Assembly (NCBI GenBank): GCA_035654135.1
Contig: DASRXN010000171.1
Location: 1 to 30,373, forward strand
Length of the DNA stretch: 30,373 nucleotides
Direction of reading: 5' to 3'
From: Fen-999 sp035654135
GTDB taxonomy: Bacteria > Pseudomonadota > Gammaproteobacteria > Burkholderiales > Rhodocyclaceae
In this document: piece by piece, positions 1 to 9,145 of the stretch
How the letters are laid out: each line of letters opens with the position of its first letter
How positions within the stretch are numbered: the first letter of the stretch is position 1
Position numbers and translations under genes: made by a program
The notes under the pieces: model-generated
Told to the model about the DNA's origin: nothing
Seen by the model: only the letters and a program-made list of their open reading frames with translations
The model's database searches: none

Positions 1-1281
1 ACGGTCAAGACCACCGGCCGCATTCTGGAAGTGCCGGTCGGCCCGGAGCTGATCGGCCGCGTGGTTAATGCGCTCGGTCAGCCCATTGACGGCAAGGGCC
101 CGCTGAACGCCAAGGAAACCGACAAGATCGAAAAGGTCGCCCCCGGCGTCATCTGGCGCAAGTCGGTGTCCCAGCCGGTGCAGACCGGTCTGAAATCGAT
201 CGACGCCATGGTGCCGATCGGCCGCGGCCAGCGCGAACTGATCATCGGTGACCGCCAGACGGGCAAGACCGCGGTGGCCATCGACACCATCATTAACCAG
301 AAGGGCAAGGACCTGATCTGTATCTATGTCGCCGTCGGCCAGAAGGCCTCGTCGATCATGAACGTGGTCCGCAAGCTCGAAGAGTACGGCGCTATGGCCT
401 ATACCATCGTCGTCGCCGCCACAGCCTCCGAATCCGCTGCCATGCAGTTCATTGCGCCGTATTCCGGCTGCACCATGGGTGAATATTTCCGCGATCGCGG
501 CCAGGATGCGCTGATCATTTACGACGACCTGACCAAGCAGGCTTGGGCCTATCGCCAGATTTCACTGCTGCTGCGCCGCCCGCCGGGCCGCGAAGCCTAT
601 CCCGGCGACGTCTTCTACCTGCACTCGCGCTTGCTTGAGCGTGCCGCACGGGTTTCCGAAGCCTGGGTCGAAAAACTCACCAATGGCGCCGTCAAGGGCA
701 AAACCGGTTCGCTCACTGCCCTGCCAGTGATCGAGACCCAGGCCGGTGACGTATCCGCCTTCGTGCCGACCAACGTCATTTCGATTACCGACGGCCAGAT
801 CTTTCTGGAAACCGACCTGTTCAATGCCGGCATCCGTCCCGCCATCAACGCTGGCGTTTCCGTGTCGCGGGTCGGTGGCGCTGCGCAGACCAAGGTGATC
901 AAGAAGCTCGGCGGCGGTGTCCGTCTTGCCTTGGCGCAGTACCGGGAACTGGCGGCCTTCGCCCAGTTCGCTTCCGATCTAGACGACGCCACCCGCAAGC
1001 AGCTGGAGCGCGGCCGCCGAGTTACCGAGCTGATGAAGCAGCCGCAATACACGCCGCTCTCGGTTGCCGAGATGGCTGTGTCGCTGTTCGCCATCAACCA
1101 GGGTTACCTTGATGACGTGGAAGTACCCAAGCTGCTGTCCTTCGAATCCGACCTGCACAAGCACATGAAGGCCCAGCACGGTGCCCTAATGGACAAGATC
1201 GAATCCAGCAAGGATCTCGACAAGGACGGCGAGGCCCAGATGGCATCGGCAATCGCTGACTTCAAGAAGCACTGGGCCTGA
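1..1281 (+). CDS. atpA: ATP synthase F1 subunit alpha (5' truncated by window edge)
   Basis: This is the alpha subunit of the cytoplasmic F1 sector of ATP synthase, which forms the alpha3beta3 hexamer with beta and binds non-catalytic nucleotide. The reading frame is open from base 1, so about 85 N-terminal residues lie outside the window; 426 residues of a protein usually near 510 are visible. The Walker A loop GDRQTGKT starts at base 247. The segment EAYPGDVFYLHSRLLERAAR and the SRVGGAAQ stretch holding the family's conserved arginine are intact, and the C-terminal helical domain is complete. The methionine at base 31 is internal, not a start. The stop at 1279-1281 lies 12 bases before atpG in the usual A-G-D-C order. 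Identification is secure. Confidence 0.98.
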   Translation, partial: TVKTTGRILEVPVGPELIGRVVNALGQPIDGKGPLNAKETDKIEKVAPGVIWRKSVSQPVQTGLKSIDAMVPIGRGQRELIIGDRQTGKTAVAIDTIINQKGKDLICIYVAVGQKASSIMNVVRKLEEYGAMAYTIVVAATASESAAMQFIAPYSGCTMGEYFRDRGQDALIIYDDLTKQAWAYRQISLLLRRPPGREAYPGDVFYLHSRLLERAARVSEAWVEKLTNGAVKGKTGSLTALPVIETQAGDVSAFVPTNVISITDGQIFLETDLFNAGIRPAINAGVSVSRVGGAAQTKVIKKLGGGVRLALAQYRELAAFAQFASDLDDATRKQLERGRRVTELMKQPQYTPLSVAEMAVSLFAINQGYLDDVEVPKLLSFESDLHKHMKAQHGALMDKIESSKDLDKDGEAQMASAIADFKKHWA

Positions 1282-1293
1282 TCGGAGAGCGCC

Positions 1294-2190
1294 ATGCCTG
1301 GCGGCAAAGAGATCCGGACCAAGATCAAATCGGTCCAGAACACCAAGAAAATCACCAAGGCCATGGAAATGGTGGCTGCGTCCAAGATGCGCAAGGCGCA
1401 GGACAGGATGCGGGCCGCGCGGCCGTATTCCGAGAAGATTCGCCACCTGGCGGCCAATCTCTCGGCGGCGAGCCTCAGCGATTATCGCCATCCCTTCCTG
1501 ACCAAAAGTCAGCCGTCGCAGGGCGCCGACCAGAAGCCAAAGCGCGTTGGCCTGATCCTGGTAACGACCGACAAGGGCCTCTGTGGCGGCCTCAACACCA
1601 ACATCCTGCGCATGCTCGTCGCGGCCATGCGCGAGTGGGAGCGTGCTGGCACCACCGAAATCCGTGTTACCTGCATCGGCAACAAGGGTCTCGGCTTCAT
1701 GCAGCGCATGGGTGCCAGCGTCGTCTCGAACGTGACGCACCTCGGCGACACGCCGCACCTGGAAAAGCTGATCGGCCCGGTCAAGGTCATGATTGACGCG
1801 GTTCAGGCCGGAGAACTCGACACGGTCTATCTCGCCTATACCCGTTTCATCAACACGATGAAGCAGGAGCCGGTGGTCGAGCAGCTGCTGCCACTGACCG
1901 GCGAGCGTCTGGGCACCCCCGGGGGCAGCTGGGATTACCTCTACGAGCCTGAGGCGCGTGTGGTCATCGACGAACTGCTGATCCGTTACGTCGAGGCCCT
2001 GATCTACCAGGCGGTGGCCGAGAACATGGCCTCCGAGCAGTCGGCGCGCATGGTGGCGATGAAGTCGGCCACCGACAATGCCGGCGTCGTCATCAAGGAA
2101 CTCCAGCTGGTCTACAACAAGGCCCGGCAGGCGTCGATCACGAAAGAAATCTCCGAAATCGTCGGCGGTGCCGCCGCCATCTCGGGCTAA
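1294..2190 (+). CDS. atpG: ATP synthase F1 subunit gamma
   Basis: Gamma is the rotating central stalk that couples proton flow through Fo to catalysis in the alpha3beta3 head. The 298-residue product has both signature ends: an N-terminal helix with KITKAMEMVAASKMRKAQ (residues 19-36) and a C-terminal helix ending in ITKEISEIVGGAAAISG. DKGLCGGLN near residue 93 is the conserved core strand. The ATG at 1294 has GGAGAG four bases upstream and follows atpA by 12 bases. Between HPFL and the VGL strand (residues about 69-84) there is a Ser/Gln/Lys-rich loop roughly eight residues longer than I recall for E. coli gamma. One copy of the dispersed AGTCAGCCGT motif lies in this loop. Confidence 0.97.
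   Translation: MPGGKEIRTKIKSVQNTKKITKAMEMVAASKMRKAQDRMRAARPYSEKIRHLAANLSAASLSDYRHPFLTKSQPSQGADQKPKRVGLILVTTDKGLCGGLNTNILRMLVAAMREWERAGTTEIRVTCIGNKGLGFMQRMGASVVSNVTHLGDTPHLEKLIGPVKVMIDAVQAGELDTVYLAYTRFINTMKQEPVVEQLLPLTGERLGTPGGSWDYLYEPEARVVIDELLIRYVEALIYQAVAENMASEQSARMVAMKSATDNAGVVIKELQLVYNKARQASITKEISEIVGGAAAISG
1507..1520 (+). repeat. Dispersed motif, copy 1 (inside atpG)
   Basis: The sense strand of atpG reads AGTCAGCCGTCGCA here, and the same 14 bases occur in the Tim44-like gene. The frame is AGT CAG CCG TCG, coding SQPS. The downstream half seen in other copies (ACACGC) is absent, so this is the least complete copy. It falls in the extended variable loop of the gamma subunit. Confidence 0.5.
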
Positions 2191-2218
2191 CCGCATTCAG
2201 TGAATTAAGGAAACGACC

Positions 2219-3619
2219 ATGAGTAACGGAAACATCGTTCAGTGCATCGGCGCCGTGGTGGACATCAAGTTCCCCCGCGAAAGCATGCCGAAGGTTTACG
2301 ACGCCCTCGTGCTTGACGAAACCGGCGGCGGTATGGCCGAGGACGGCCTGACCTTCGAAGTCCAGCAGCAGCTCGGCGATGGCATCGTCCGTACCATCGC
2401 CATGGGCTCCTCCGATGGCCTGCGCCGCGGCATGAAAGTGAAGAACACCGGCGCCGGGATTTCCGTGCCTGTTGGCCACGGCACTCTCGGCCGCATCATG
2501 GATGTGCTCGGTCGGCCGATCGACGAAGCCGGCCCGGTCAAAACCGACCAGAAGCGTGCCATTCACCAGATGGCGCCGAAGTTCGACGAACTTTCCCCGG
2601 CCACCGAACTGCTGGAAACCGGCATCAAGGTGATCGACCTGATCTGCCCGTTCGCCAAGGGCGGCAAGGTCGGCCTGTTCGGCGGTGCCGGCGTCGGCAA
2701 GACCGTGAACATGATGGAGCTGATCAACAACATCGCCAAGCAGCACTCCGGCCTGTCGGTGTTCGCCGGCGTTGGCGAGCGCACCCGCGAGGGCAACGAC
2801 TTCTATCACGAGATGAAGGAGTCGAACGTGCTCGACAAGGTCGGCATGGTGTTCGGCCAGATGAACGAGCCGCCGGGCAACCGCCTGCGCGTCGCGTTAA
2901 CCGGCCTGACCATGGCCGAAGCCTTCCGCGACGAGGGCCGCGACATCCTGTTCTTCGTGGACAACATCTACCGCTACACCCTGGCCGGTACCGAAGTTTC
3001 CGCCCTGCTGGGCCGGATGCCTTCCGCCGTCGGCTACCAGCCGACCCTGGCCGAGGAAATGGGCCGCCTGCAGGAGCGCATCACTTCCACCAAGGTGGGT
3101 TCGATTACCTCGATCCAGGCAGTGTATGTACCGGCGGATGACTTGACCGACCCGTCTCCCGCCACCACCTTCCTGCACCTCGACTCGACTGTCGTGCTGT
3201 CGCGCGACATCGCTTCTCTGGGAATCTACCCGGCGGTCGATCCGCTCGACTCCACTTCCCGCCAGCTCGATCCACTGGTTGTCGGCGAAGAGCACTACCA
3301 GACGGCTCGCAAGGTGCAGTCCACGCTGCAACGCTACAAGGAATTGCGCGACATCATCGCCATTCTTGGCATGGACGAACTGTCCGCCGACGACAAGCTC
3401 GCCGTGTCGCGCGCCCGCAAGATCCAGCGCTTCCTGTCGCAGCCCTTCTTCGTCGCCGAAGTGTTTACCGGCTCTGCCGGCAAGTACGTGACGCTGAAGG
3501 AAACCATCAAGGGCTTCAAGATGATCGTCGAGGGCGAGTGCGACGCACTACCCGAGCAGGCCTTCTACATGGTTGGCGGCATCGAGGAAGCCTTCGAGAA
3601 GGCCAAGACGCTGCAGTAA
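2219..3619 (+). CDS. atpD: ATP synthase F1 subunit beta
   Basis: This is the catalytic subunit of F1, making ATP from ADP and phosphate at the alpha/beta interfaces. The 466-residue length is normal. It shows the P-loop GGAGVGKT, the GERTREGNDFYHEM segment with the conserved catalytic glutamate, the Walker B strand ending in FFVDNIYRYT, and the ALLGRMPSAVGYQPTL and PADDLTDPSPATTF blocks. The C-terminus, with RFLSQPFFVAEVFTG and LPEQAFYMVGGIEEA, is complete. AAGGAAA stands about six bases before the ATG and atpG ends 28 bases upstream. No key residue is missing, and identification is secure. Confidence 0.98.
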   Translation: MSNGNIVQCIGAVVDIKFPRESMPKVYDALVLDETGGGMAEDGLTFEVQQQLGDGIVRTIAMGSSDGLRRGMKVKNTGAGISVPVGHGTLGRIMDVLGRPIDEAGPVKTDQKRAIHQMAPKFDELSPATELLETGIKVIDLICPFAKGGKVGLFGGAGVGKTVNMMELINNIAKQHSGLSVFAGVGERTREGNDFYHEMKESNVLDKVGMVFGQMNEPPGNRLRVALTGLTMAEAFRDEGRDILFFVDNIYRYTLAGTEVSALLGRMPSAVGYQPTLAEEMGRLQERITSTKVGSITSIQAVYVPADDLTDPSPATTFLHLDSTVVLSRDIASLGIYPAVDPLDSTSRQLDPLVVGEEHYQTARKVQSTLQRYKELRDIIAILGMDELSADDKLAVSRARKIQRFLSQPFFVAEVFTGSAGKYVTLKETIKGFKMIVEGECDALPEQAFYMVGGIEEAFEKAKTLQ

Positions 3620-3639
3620 GCGTCTGAGAGGAAGCCATC

Positions 3640-4065
3640 ATGGCAATGTCCATTCATGTAGACGTCGTCAGCGCCGAAGAGCAGATCTTCTCCGGCCTGG
3701 CGGAATTTGTGGTCCTGCCGGGGGAAGTCGGTGAGTTGGGCATCCTGCCCGGCCACATGCCGCTGATGACCCGGATCAAGCCGGGCGCCGTGCGCCTGAA
3801 GGTTCCGGGGCAGGCGCAGGAGGAGTTGATCTTCGTTGCCGGCGGCATTCTCGAAGTGCAACCCGGCTTGGTTACCGTCCTGGCCGACACGGCGATCCGC
3901 GGCAAGGATCTCGACGAGGCCAAGGCACTCGATGCCAAGCGCAAGGCCGAGGAAGCGATGTCCACTCGCGAGTCCGAACTCGACTATGCGCGCGCCCAGG
4001 CCGAACTCGCCGAGGCCGTCGCCCAACTTGCAGCCATCCAGCGTCTGCGCAAACCCAGGCACTAG
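3640..4065 (+). CDS. atpC: ATP synthase F1 subunit epsilon
   Basis: Epsilon sits on the foot of the gamma stalk, links it to the Fo c-ring and can inhibit ATP hydrolysis through its C-terminal helices. The 141-residue product has the N-terminal beta-sandwich (residues about 4-88), including VLPGEVGELGILPGHMPLMT, then a two-helix C-terminal domain rich in Ala, Glu and Lys. The start at 3640 is favoured by GAGAGGAAG just upstream; a second ATG two codons in (3646) is possible. It is the last gene of the operon and is followed within 45 bases by an intrinsic terminator. Confidence 0.96.
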   Translation: MAMSIHVDVVSAEEQIFSGLAEFVVLPGEVGELGILPGHMPLMTRIKPGAVRLKVPGQAQEELIFVAGGILEVQPGLVTVLADTAIRGKDLDEAKALDAKRKAEEAMSTRESELDYARAQAELAEAVAQLAAIQRLRKPRH

Positions 4066-4106
4066 GTTTTAGTTATCCGGACCGCCGGTTTGACACCCAG
4101 CAAGAG

Positions 4107-4129
4107 AGGCAGCCTAGGCTGCCTTTTTT
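4107..4129 (+). terminator. Intrinsic terminator of the atp operon
   Basis: A perfect inverted repeat, AGGCAGC-CTAG-GCTGCCT at 4107-4124, is followed at once by a run of T to 4129. Stem, loop and T-tract are those of a Rho-independent terminator. It lies 41 bases after the atpC stop and before the next gene on the same strand. Confidence 0.92.
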
Positions 4130-4183
4130 GCTTTCCGGTGTGTTGATCCTACAGTTCAGGGGTTTTGGTCCGTAGTATGCAAT

Positions 4184-7100
4184 GTGAACACACGCGATTC
4201 CGCAAACCTCAAGCCTGCCCTTCCGGCCGAGCGAGACGCCGAAGAATGGCTGCGCGAACGTGAAAGGGCTCTTGCCGCCATATTCGAGCAGGCAGCGGAT
4301 GGCTTGGTCCTGATCGATATCGAATGTCAGCGATTTGCCGAGTTCAACGACGCCGCCTGCACCGGATTGGGCTACACGCGCGATGAGTTCAGCCAGCTGA
4401 AGCTTGGTGATCTACAGGCTGTCATGACACCCGACCAGGTCGCCGAGCGGTTAGCGGGTCTGGTCACCGCAGGAAGAGGATCGTTCGAAGTCCGGCATCG
4501 CTGCAAAGATGGCGGGATTCGGGACGTCTGGGCGAGCAATCGACTGATCAGATTGCAGGACCGTAGCATGATAGTGGCGGTCTGGCACGACATCACCGAG
4601 CAAAAGCGAGTGCTCTCATATTTGGGGCAAAGCGAGCAGCGCTTTCGCGATTTTGCCTCCGCCACTGCTGACTGGTGGTTCTGGGAAATGGATGCGGATC
4701 TTCGTTTCAACTATTTTTCGGAAAACGCGGCAGTTGCCATCGGCCGGCCAACGGCCGCCATGATCGGCAAGCGACGGCAGGAACTTTTCGGTACTCGCGA
4801 GCGTGCCGAGCAGCAGAAATGGTCCGATCATCTGGCCGATCTTGAAGCCCGCCGCCCGTTCAGACAGTTCGAGTACTGCTTCGATACGAATAATGCGGGG
4901 GAGCGCTGGGTCAGCATCAGCGGCGTGCCAATATTCGCCGAAGACGGCCGCTTCTTGGGCTATCGTGGAACAGGTAACAATATCACCGCCCGCAAGCAGG
5001 CCGAACTCGCCTATCAGGAGAGCCAGCGCATTCTACGCACCGCCATCGATGCCATCGACGAAGGCTTCGTGCTGTACGACAAAGAGGACCGGCTGGTCCT
5101 TTGCAACGAGAAATATCGCCAGATTTACGCCGCCTCGGCCGACCTGATCGTCCCCGGCGCCTCCTTCGAGCAGATCATCCGCGTTGGTGCCGAACGCGGC
5201 CAGTACAAAGATGCCATCGGCCGTGTCGATGAATGGGTGGCAGAACGAATGGCCGCCCATCTGGCAAGCAATTCGGTAGTCGAGCAGCGACTCGACAATG
5301 GCCGCTGGCTCAGGATCGTCGAGCAGAAGACAACTGACGGCTATATCGTCGGCTTCCGGGTCGACATCACAAGTCTTAAGCGAACAGAGCTGGCGCTACG
5401 CGAAAGCGAAGCCCGCTTCCGTGCCATCTTCGAATCGGCGGGTGATGCCTACCTGATTCTGCGTGACGGCATATTCGCCGACTGCAACTCCAAGTCCCTG
5501 GAGCTGTTTGCCGGCGAGCGTGCCGACATCATCGGCCGATCACCGGCAAGCCTGTCGCCCGAACTGCAACCGGACGGACGACTGTCGAGGGAAAAAGCTG
5601 CCGAACAAATGCAGGCCGTGCTCCGATTCGGCAGCCAGGTGTTCGAGTGGCGGCACAGGACGCTGGCTGGCATGGCATTCGACGTCGAGGTGAGCCTCAG
5701 CGCGGTCAAGCTGTCCAATGAAACACTGTTGCTGGCCAGTCTGCGGGACGTTACCGGCCGCAAGCAATTACAGGAGCAGCTGCGGCGGTCCGAGCTCAAG
5801 TACCGACTACTGGCGGAGAACTCAACCGAGTGGATACACTGGACCAGCCCGAGCGGCGTCTCCATTTATCACTCTCCCGCCTGCCAGGAAATCACCGGCT
5901 ACGGTTCGCAGGATTTCATCGACGACCCCGCCCTGCTGAAGGCGATCGTTCATGCCGAGGACCGCGAGCTCTACGAGGGGCATCTGCGTCAGGGTGATGT
6001 CCGGCAGGAGCTGAATTTCCGCATCATCCGCCGCGATGGCGAATTGCGCTGGATTGGACATGTGTGCCAGCCATTGCTCGATGACGACGGTACCGTGCTG
6101 GGTCGCCGCTCGACCAATCGGGACGTTACCGACAGCAAGCGGATCGATGCCGAACTCGACCGCCACCGCCACCACCTCGAAGAGCTGGTATCCGAGAGAA
6201 CGGCGCAGCTGGAAGCGGCCAACAGGGCAAAGAGCACTTTTCTGGCCAATATGAGCCATGAGATTCGTACGCCGATGAATGCCATCGTCGGTCTGACGCA
6301 TCTGATCCAGCGGCGTACCCGGGATAGCCAGCAGCGGGAACTGCTGCAGAAGGTCTCGGCGGCGGCCGATCACTTGCTCTCGGTAATCAACGACATCCTC
6401 GACATCTCCAAGATCGAGGCAGGCAAGGTGGCCATGGAGCAGATCGACTTCACCCTTGCCCGCGTGCTCGACAACGCCATGAGCATGGTGAGCGACCATG
6501 CCCGCGACAAGGGTCTGGCCCTGACGCTGGAGGTCGCGCCGGACCTGCCGCCCGTGCTGCGCGGCGATCCGCTGCGATTGGGTCAGGTCCTGGTCAATCT
6601 GGCCAACAACGCCGTGAAATATACCGAGCGGGGCTCGATCGTTTTGCGGGTACACCGGGAAGACGGGAACAAAGATGGCGTGTCACTGCGTTTCGAAGTC
6701 GAGGATACCGGCATCGGCGTCAGTCAGGAGATAAGGGGTCGGCTGTTCCAGGCCTTCGAACAGGCCGACGTGTCGACGACGCGGCGTTTCGGCGGCACCG
6801 GCCTAGGACTGGCGATTTCCAAGCGCCTGGCGGAAATGATGGGCGGCACGGTGGGTGTAAGGAGCGAGGCCGGTCGTGGCAGTACGTTCTGGTTCACGGT
6901 TCATCTTGGCCTGGGATCATCCACGCAGCCATTGAAAACCGCGGGGGGCCTGGTGGACGAGGTCGCCGCTCTCGAGCAGAAGCTGGCGAGCCGCTGTCAC
7001 GGCGCACGTCTGTTGTTGGTTGAAGACAATCGAACGAACCAGCTGGTATTGGAAGAACTGCTGCGCAATACTGGCCTGGTCCTGGACTTGGCCGGTGACG

Positions 7101-8062
7101 GCGCCCAGGCATTGGCGATGGCCAGCCGTCGCGTCTATGACCTCGTGCTGATGGACGTGCAGATGCCTGTCATGGATGGCCTGCAGGCAACGCGCGCCAT
7201 TCGGCGCCTGGCTGGCTGGTCGGCAGTTCCCATTCTGGCCGTAACCGCCAATGCCTTCGACGAGGACAAGGAGCGTTGTCGGGAGGCCGGCATGAATGAC
7301 GTCCTGACCAAGCCGGTGGCGCCGCAGGCGCTGTTCAGCCAGTTGCTCACTTGGCTGGCAGACGCGCAAGGAGGCGCAGCGCCCGCACCAGCCGGGCCAA
7401 CACCGGCAGCGCAACCCAAGGTTGCGGAGAACAGCTTCGATGCCGTCGGACTTCAAGAACGGCTGGAGGCCGTGCCAGGACTTGATGTGGTCCTAGGCCT
7501 GCAGAGCGTGCGCAACCGGATGGCGACTTATGTGCGCCTGCTCGGCAAGTACGTCGACGGGCATTGCGACGACATGGCGGCGGTACGCAGGCAGCTGGCG
7601 GCCGGAAACGTCGGTGAGGCACAACGGCTTGCCCACTCGCTCAAGGGTGTTTCCGCCACCCTGGGGGTGCAGGAAGTCCGGGCACAGGCCGCCGAACTGG
7701 AAATGGCGATCAAGGAAAGGCGCACCAACGGAGAGATCGAGGCGCTGGTCGTTGACGTCGAGAAGATATGGAGTGCGCTGGCCGACGAGCTCGTCAGGGT
7801 GCTGCCGTCAGCGGCCGGAGGCGAAGTTGCAGCGGCGACGGTCGATGCCAGGCAGGCGGCAGCTCTGGCCGATGAGCTTGAGCGCTTCCTGGCGGAGGAT
7901 GACATGCGGGCGAACAAGTTGGTAACTTCGGCGGGGCCTCAGTTGCGCGCCATGCTGGGTGAAGATGCATGTGTGCTGGAAGGTCAGATAGCCTTGTTCG
8001 ACTATGAGTTGGCATTGGCGACCCTACGCACGGCGCGGACGCGTTGGCCCGCCGTGACCTAA
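4184..8062 (+). CDS. Five-PAS hybrid sensor histidine kinase with receiver and Hpt domains
   Basis: This is a phosphorelay sensor kinase of 1292 residues. Approximate domain order: PAS 30-140, PAS 150-270, PAS_7-like 280-400, PAS 405-530, PAS 535-650, short coiled coil 652-685, HisKA with FLANMSHEIRTPMNA (phospho-acceptor His692), HATPase with the N box near 805, DTGIG near 840 and GGTGLGLAIS near 870, a receiver with phospho-acceptor Asp991 and Lys1043, and an Hpt domain with AHSLKG (His1151). I see no signal peptide or membrane segment, so it should sense a cytoplasmic cue through a PAS ligand that cannot be named. The start is GTG with no clear ribosome site; the nearby ATGs are out of frame or hit a stop. 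It converges on the next gene with a 24-base gap, which suggests a functional pair, but this is inference. Confidence 0.93.
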   Translation: MNTRDSANLKPALPAERDAEEWLRERERALAAIFEQAADGLVLIDIECQRFAEFNDAACTGLGYTRDEFSQLKLGDLQAVMTPDQVAERLAGLVTAGRGSFEVRHRCKDGGIRDVWASNRLIRLQDRSMIVAVWHDITEQKRVLSYLGQSEQRFRDFASATADWWFWEMDADLRFNYFSENAAVAIGRPTAAMIGKRRQELFGTRERAEQQKWSDHLADLEARRPFRQFEYCFDTNNAGERWVSISGVPIFAEDGRFLGYRGTGNNITARKQAELAYQESQRILRTAIDAIDEGFVLYDKEDRLVLCNEKYRQIYAASADLIVPGASFEQIIRVGAERGQYKDAIGRVDEWVAERMAAHLASNSVVEQRLDNGRWLRIVEQKTTDGYIVGFRVDITSLKRTELALRESEARFRAIFESAGDAYLILRDGIFADCNSKSLELFAGERADIIGRSPASLSPELQPDGRLSREKAAEQMQAVLRFGSQVFEWRHRTLAGMAFDVEVSLSAVKLSNETLLLASLRDVTGRKQLQEQLRRSELKYRLLAENSTEWIHWTSPSGVSIYHSPACQEITGYGSQDFIDDPALLKAIVHAEDRELYEGHLRQGDVRQELNFRIIRRDGELRWIGHVCQPLLDDDGTVLGRRSTNRDVTDSKRIDAELDRHRHHLEELVSERTAQLEAANRAKSTFLANMSHEIRTPMNAIVGLTHLIQRRTRDSQQRELLQKVSAAADHLLSVINDILDISKIEAGKVAMEQIDFTLARVLDNAMSMVSDHARDKGLALTLEVAPDLPPVLRGDPLRLGQVLVNLANNAVKYTERGSIVLRVHREDGNKDGVSLRFEVEDTGIGVSQEIRGRLFQAFEQADVSTTRRFGGTGLGLAISKRLAEMMGGTVGVRSEAGRGSTFWFTVHLGLGSSTQPLKTAGGLVDEVAALEQKLASRCHGARLLLVEDNRTNQLVLEELLRNTGLVLDLAGDGAQALAMASRRVYDLVLMDVQMPVMDGLQATRAIRRLAGWSAVPILAVTANAFDEDKERCREAGMNDVLTKPVAPQALFSQLLTWLADAQGGAAPAPAGPTPAAQPKVAENSFDAVGLQERLEAVPGLDVVLGLQSVRNRMATYVRLLGKYVDGHCDDMAAVRRQLAAGNVGEAQRLAHSLKGVSATLGVQEVRAQAAELEMAIKERRTNGEIEALVVDVEKIWSALADELVRVLPSAAGGEVAAATVDARQAAALADELERFLAEDDMRANKLVTSAGPQLRAMLGEDACVLEGQIALFDYELALATLRTARTRWPAVT

Positions 8063-8086
8063 TCGGCCCCGATCGCCTGTCCTTTC

Positions 8087-8998
8087 CTATTGAATCTGAA
8101 GCGTTGCCGGCAACAACACCACACCCTCGACTTCATTGCCGCAGCCGATATAGTTCAGACGGTCGAAACTGAGCAGCCGCGACATGGCGATGCCGCGGCC
8201 GTGGGTGTCGAAGGCCCGGTTCGGGCTCATTTCGAGATACTGCTGCCAATTGAAGCCCCGGCCCTGGTCGCGGATCACGAAGCGGAGTTCCGATGGGGTG
8301 CGCTGGAATTCGATCGTCGCCTGTTTGTCGGCATTTGCCCGATCGGCGAGACGGCGGGCAATTTCTTCGGCCAGCGGTTCTCCGCCTCCCATCGCAGATT
8401 TTTCCGCGTAGGTGATGCCCAGGTTGCCGTGCTCGATGGCATTCAGCATCAACTCGGAAAGGCCGAGTACCACCCGGCCGGGATCGGGCGCCACCTGAGC
8501 CAGCAAGGTGGCGATGTCGCGCGCCTCATCGGTGGTGCGAAACGAAAATTCGGCGCTGTTCAGGCAGCTCAGGGTACGCGACGCCTTATTAACCTCATCC
8601 TGCAACTCGAGGTAGTCCCGGTGATCGCGCACGGCGGCGGCGACGATGGCCACCAAGGTGTCTGCGGCGAAGGGCTTGGTCAGGTAGTAATAGGCGCCGG
8701 CCTGCAGGCCCTCGGCGATGGCGCTGTCGCCGGACATGGAGGTCTGCATGATCACGGGCGTATGCACCATTTCAGGCCGGGCCTTCATGCGGCGCAGTAT
8801 CTCGATGCCGTCCATGTCCGGCATCATCCGGTCGAGCAGGACGATATCGAAGCTCGTCGGCGCCGATGACAATTGCCGCCAAGCCTCGGTGCCGTTCTCG
8901 GCGCTGCTGGTTGCATAGCCCTCGTCGCCGAGAATCTCGACCAGTGCCTCGAGATTGATGGGTTCGTCTTCGACGATCAGTACGCGGTTGGCAGACAT
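8087..8998 (-). CDS. Response regulator with RsbW-type HATPase output domain
   Basis: An N-terminal receiver (residues 5-120, phospho-acceptor Asp56 in LLDRMMPDMDG, Lys108 in LTKPF) is joined by a short helical linker to a C-terminal ATPase of the anti-sigma-factor type (about 160-300). The ATPase has the N box SELMLNAIEHGN (about 181-192), DQGRGF and the GRGI motif. There is no DNA-binding domain. In characterised relatives such ATPases act on STAS or sigma partners by protein kinase activity or partner switching; the partner here is unknown. I chose the ATG at 8998 because the receiver begins five residues later. An upstream ATG at 9043 would add 15 residues, and neither has a clear ribosome site. 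The phosphate donor is plausibly the convergent hybrid kinase. Confidence 0.88.
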   Translation of the reverse strand: MSANRVLIVEDEPINLEALVEILGDEGYATSSAENGTEAWRQLSSAPTSFDIVLLDRMMPDMDGIEILRRMKARPEMVHTPVIMQTSMSGDSAIAEGLQAGAYYYLTKPFAADTLVAIVAAAVRDHRDYLELQDEVNKASRTLSCLNSAEFSFRTTDEARDIATLLAQVAPDPGRVVLGLSELMLNAIEHGNLGITYAEKSAMGGGEPLAEEIARRLADRANADKQATIEFQRTPSELRFVIRDQGRGFNWQQYLEMSPNRAFDTHGRGIAMSRLLSFDRLNYIGCGNEVEGVVLLPATLQIQ

Positions 8999-9054
8999 GG
9001 CAGTGGCATGGCATCGGTCAGAGAGGTGCAACGATACCACCATTGCCAGTGATC

Positions 9055-9083
9055 TTGTTCCGCGCTGCGGCGAAGGTTAGACT
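9055..9083 (+). promoter_or_regulatory. Possible sigma-70 promoter of the RND operon
   Basis: TTGTTC at 9055-9060 and TAGACT at 9078-9083 are separated by 17 bases and lie 63 bases before the adaptor start, in the space between two divergent genes. The match to consensus is moderate (about 3 of 6 and 4 of 6), so this is a suggestion only. Confidence 0.3.
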
Positions 9084-9145
9084 GGTCGCCCGATTCCAAT
9101 GCATTCCGCATTCAATCTGCCTCGCGAGTCATGGCGGCAACACTT

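Noticed and set aside
1186..2196. 336-residue open frame antisense to atpG
   Set aside because: It is the complement of a certain gene; its composition (His, Arg, Asp and Leu rich) is typical of antisense frames in GC-rich DNA. The same holds for 5822-6655, 12498-13529 and 23892-25013.
4143..4178. Sigma-70 promoter before the hybrid kinase (TTGATC and TAGTAT)
   Set aside because: The elements are about 24 bases apart, too far for a normal promoter, and no better pair was seen.
8062..8073. Short inverted repeat ATCGG-CC-CCGAT between the convergent kinase and regulator genes
   Set aside because: The stem has five pairs, the loop is only two bases and there is no T-run; too weak for a terminator call.
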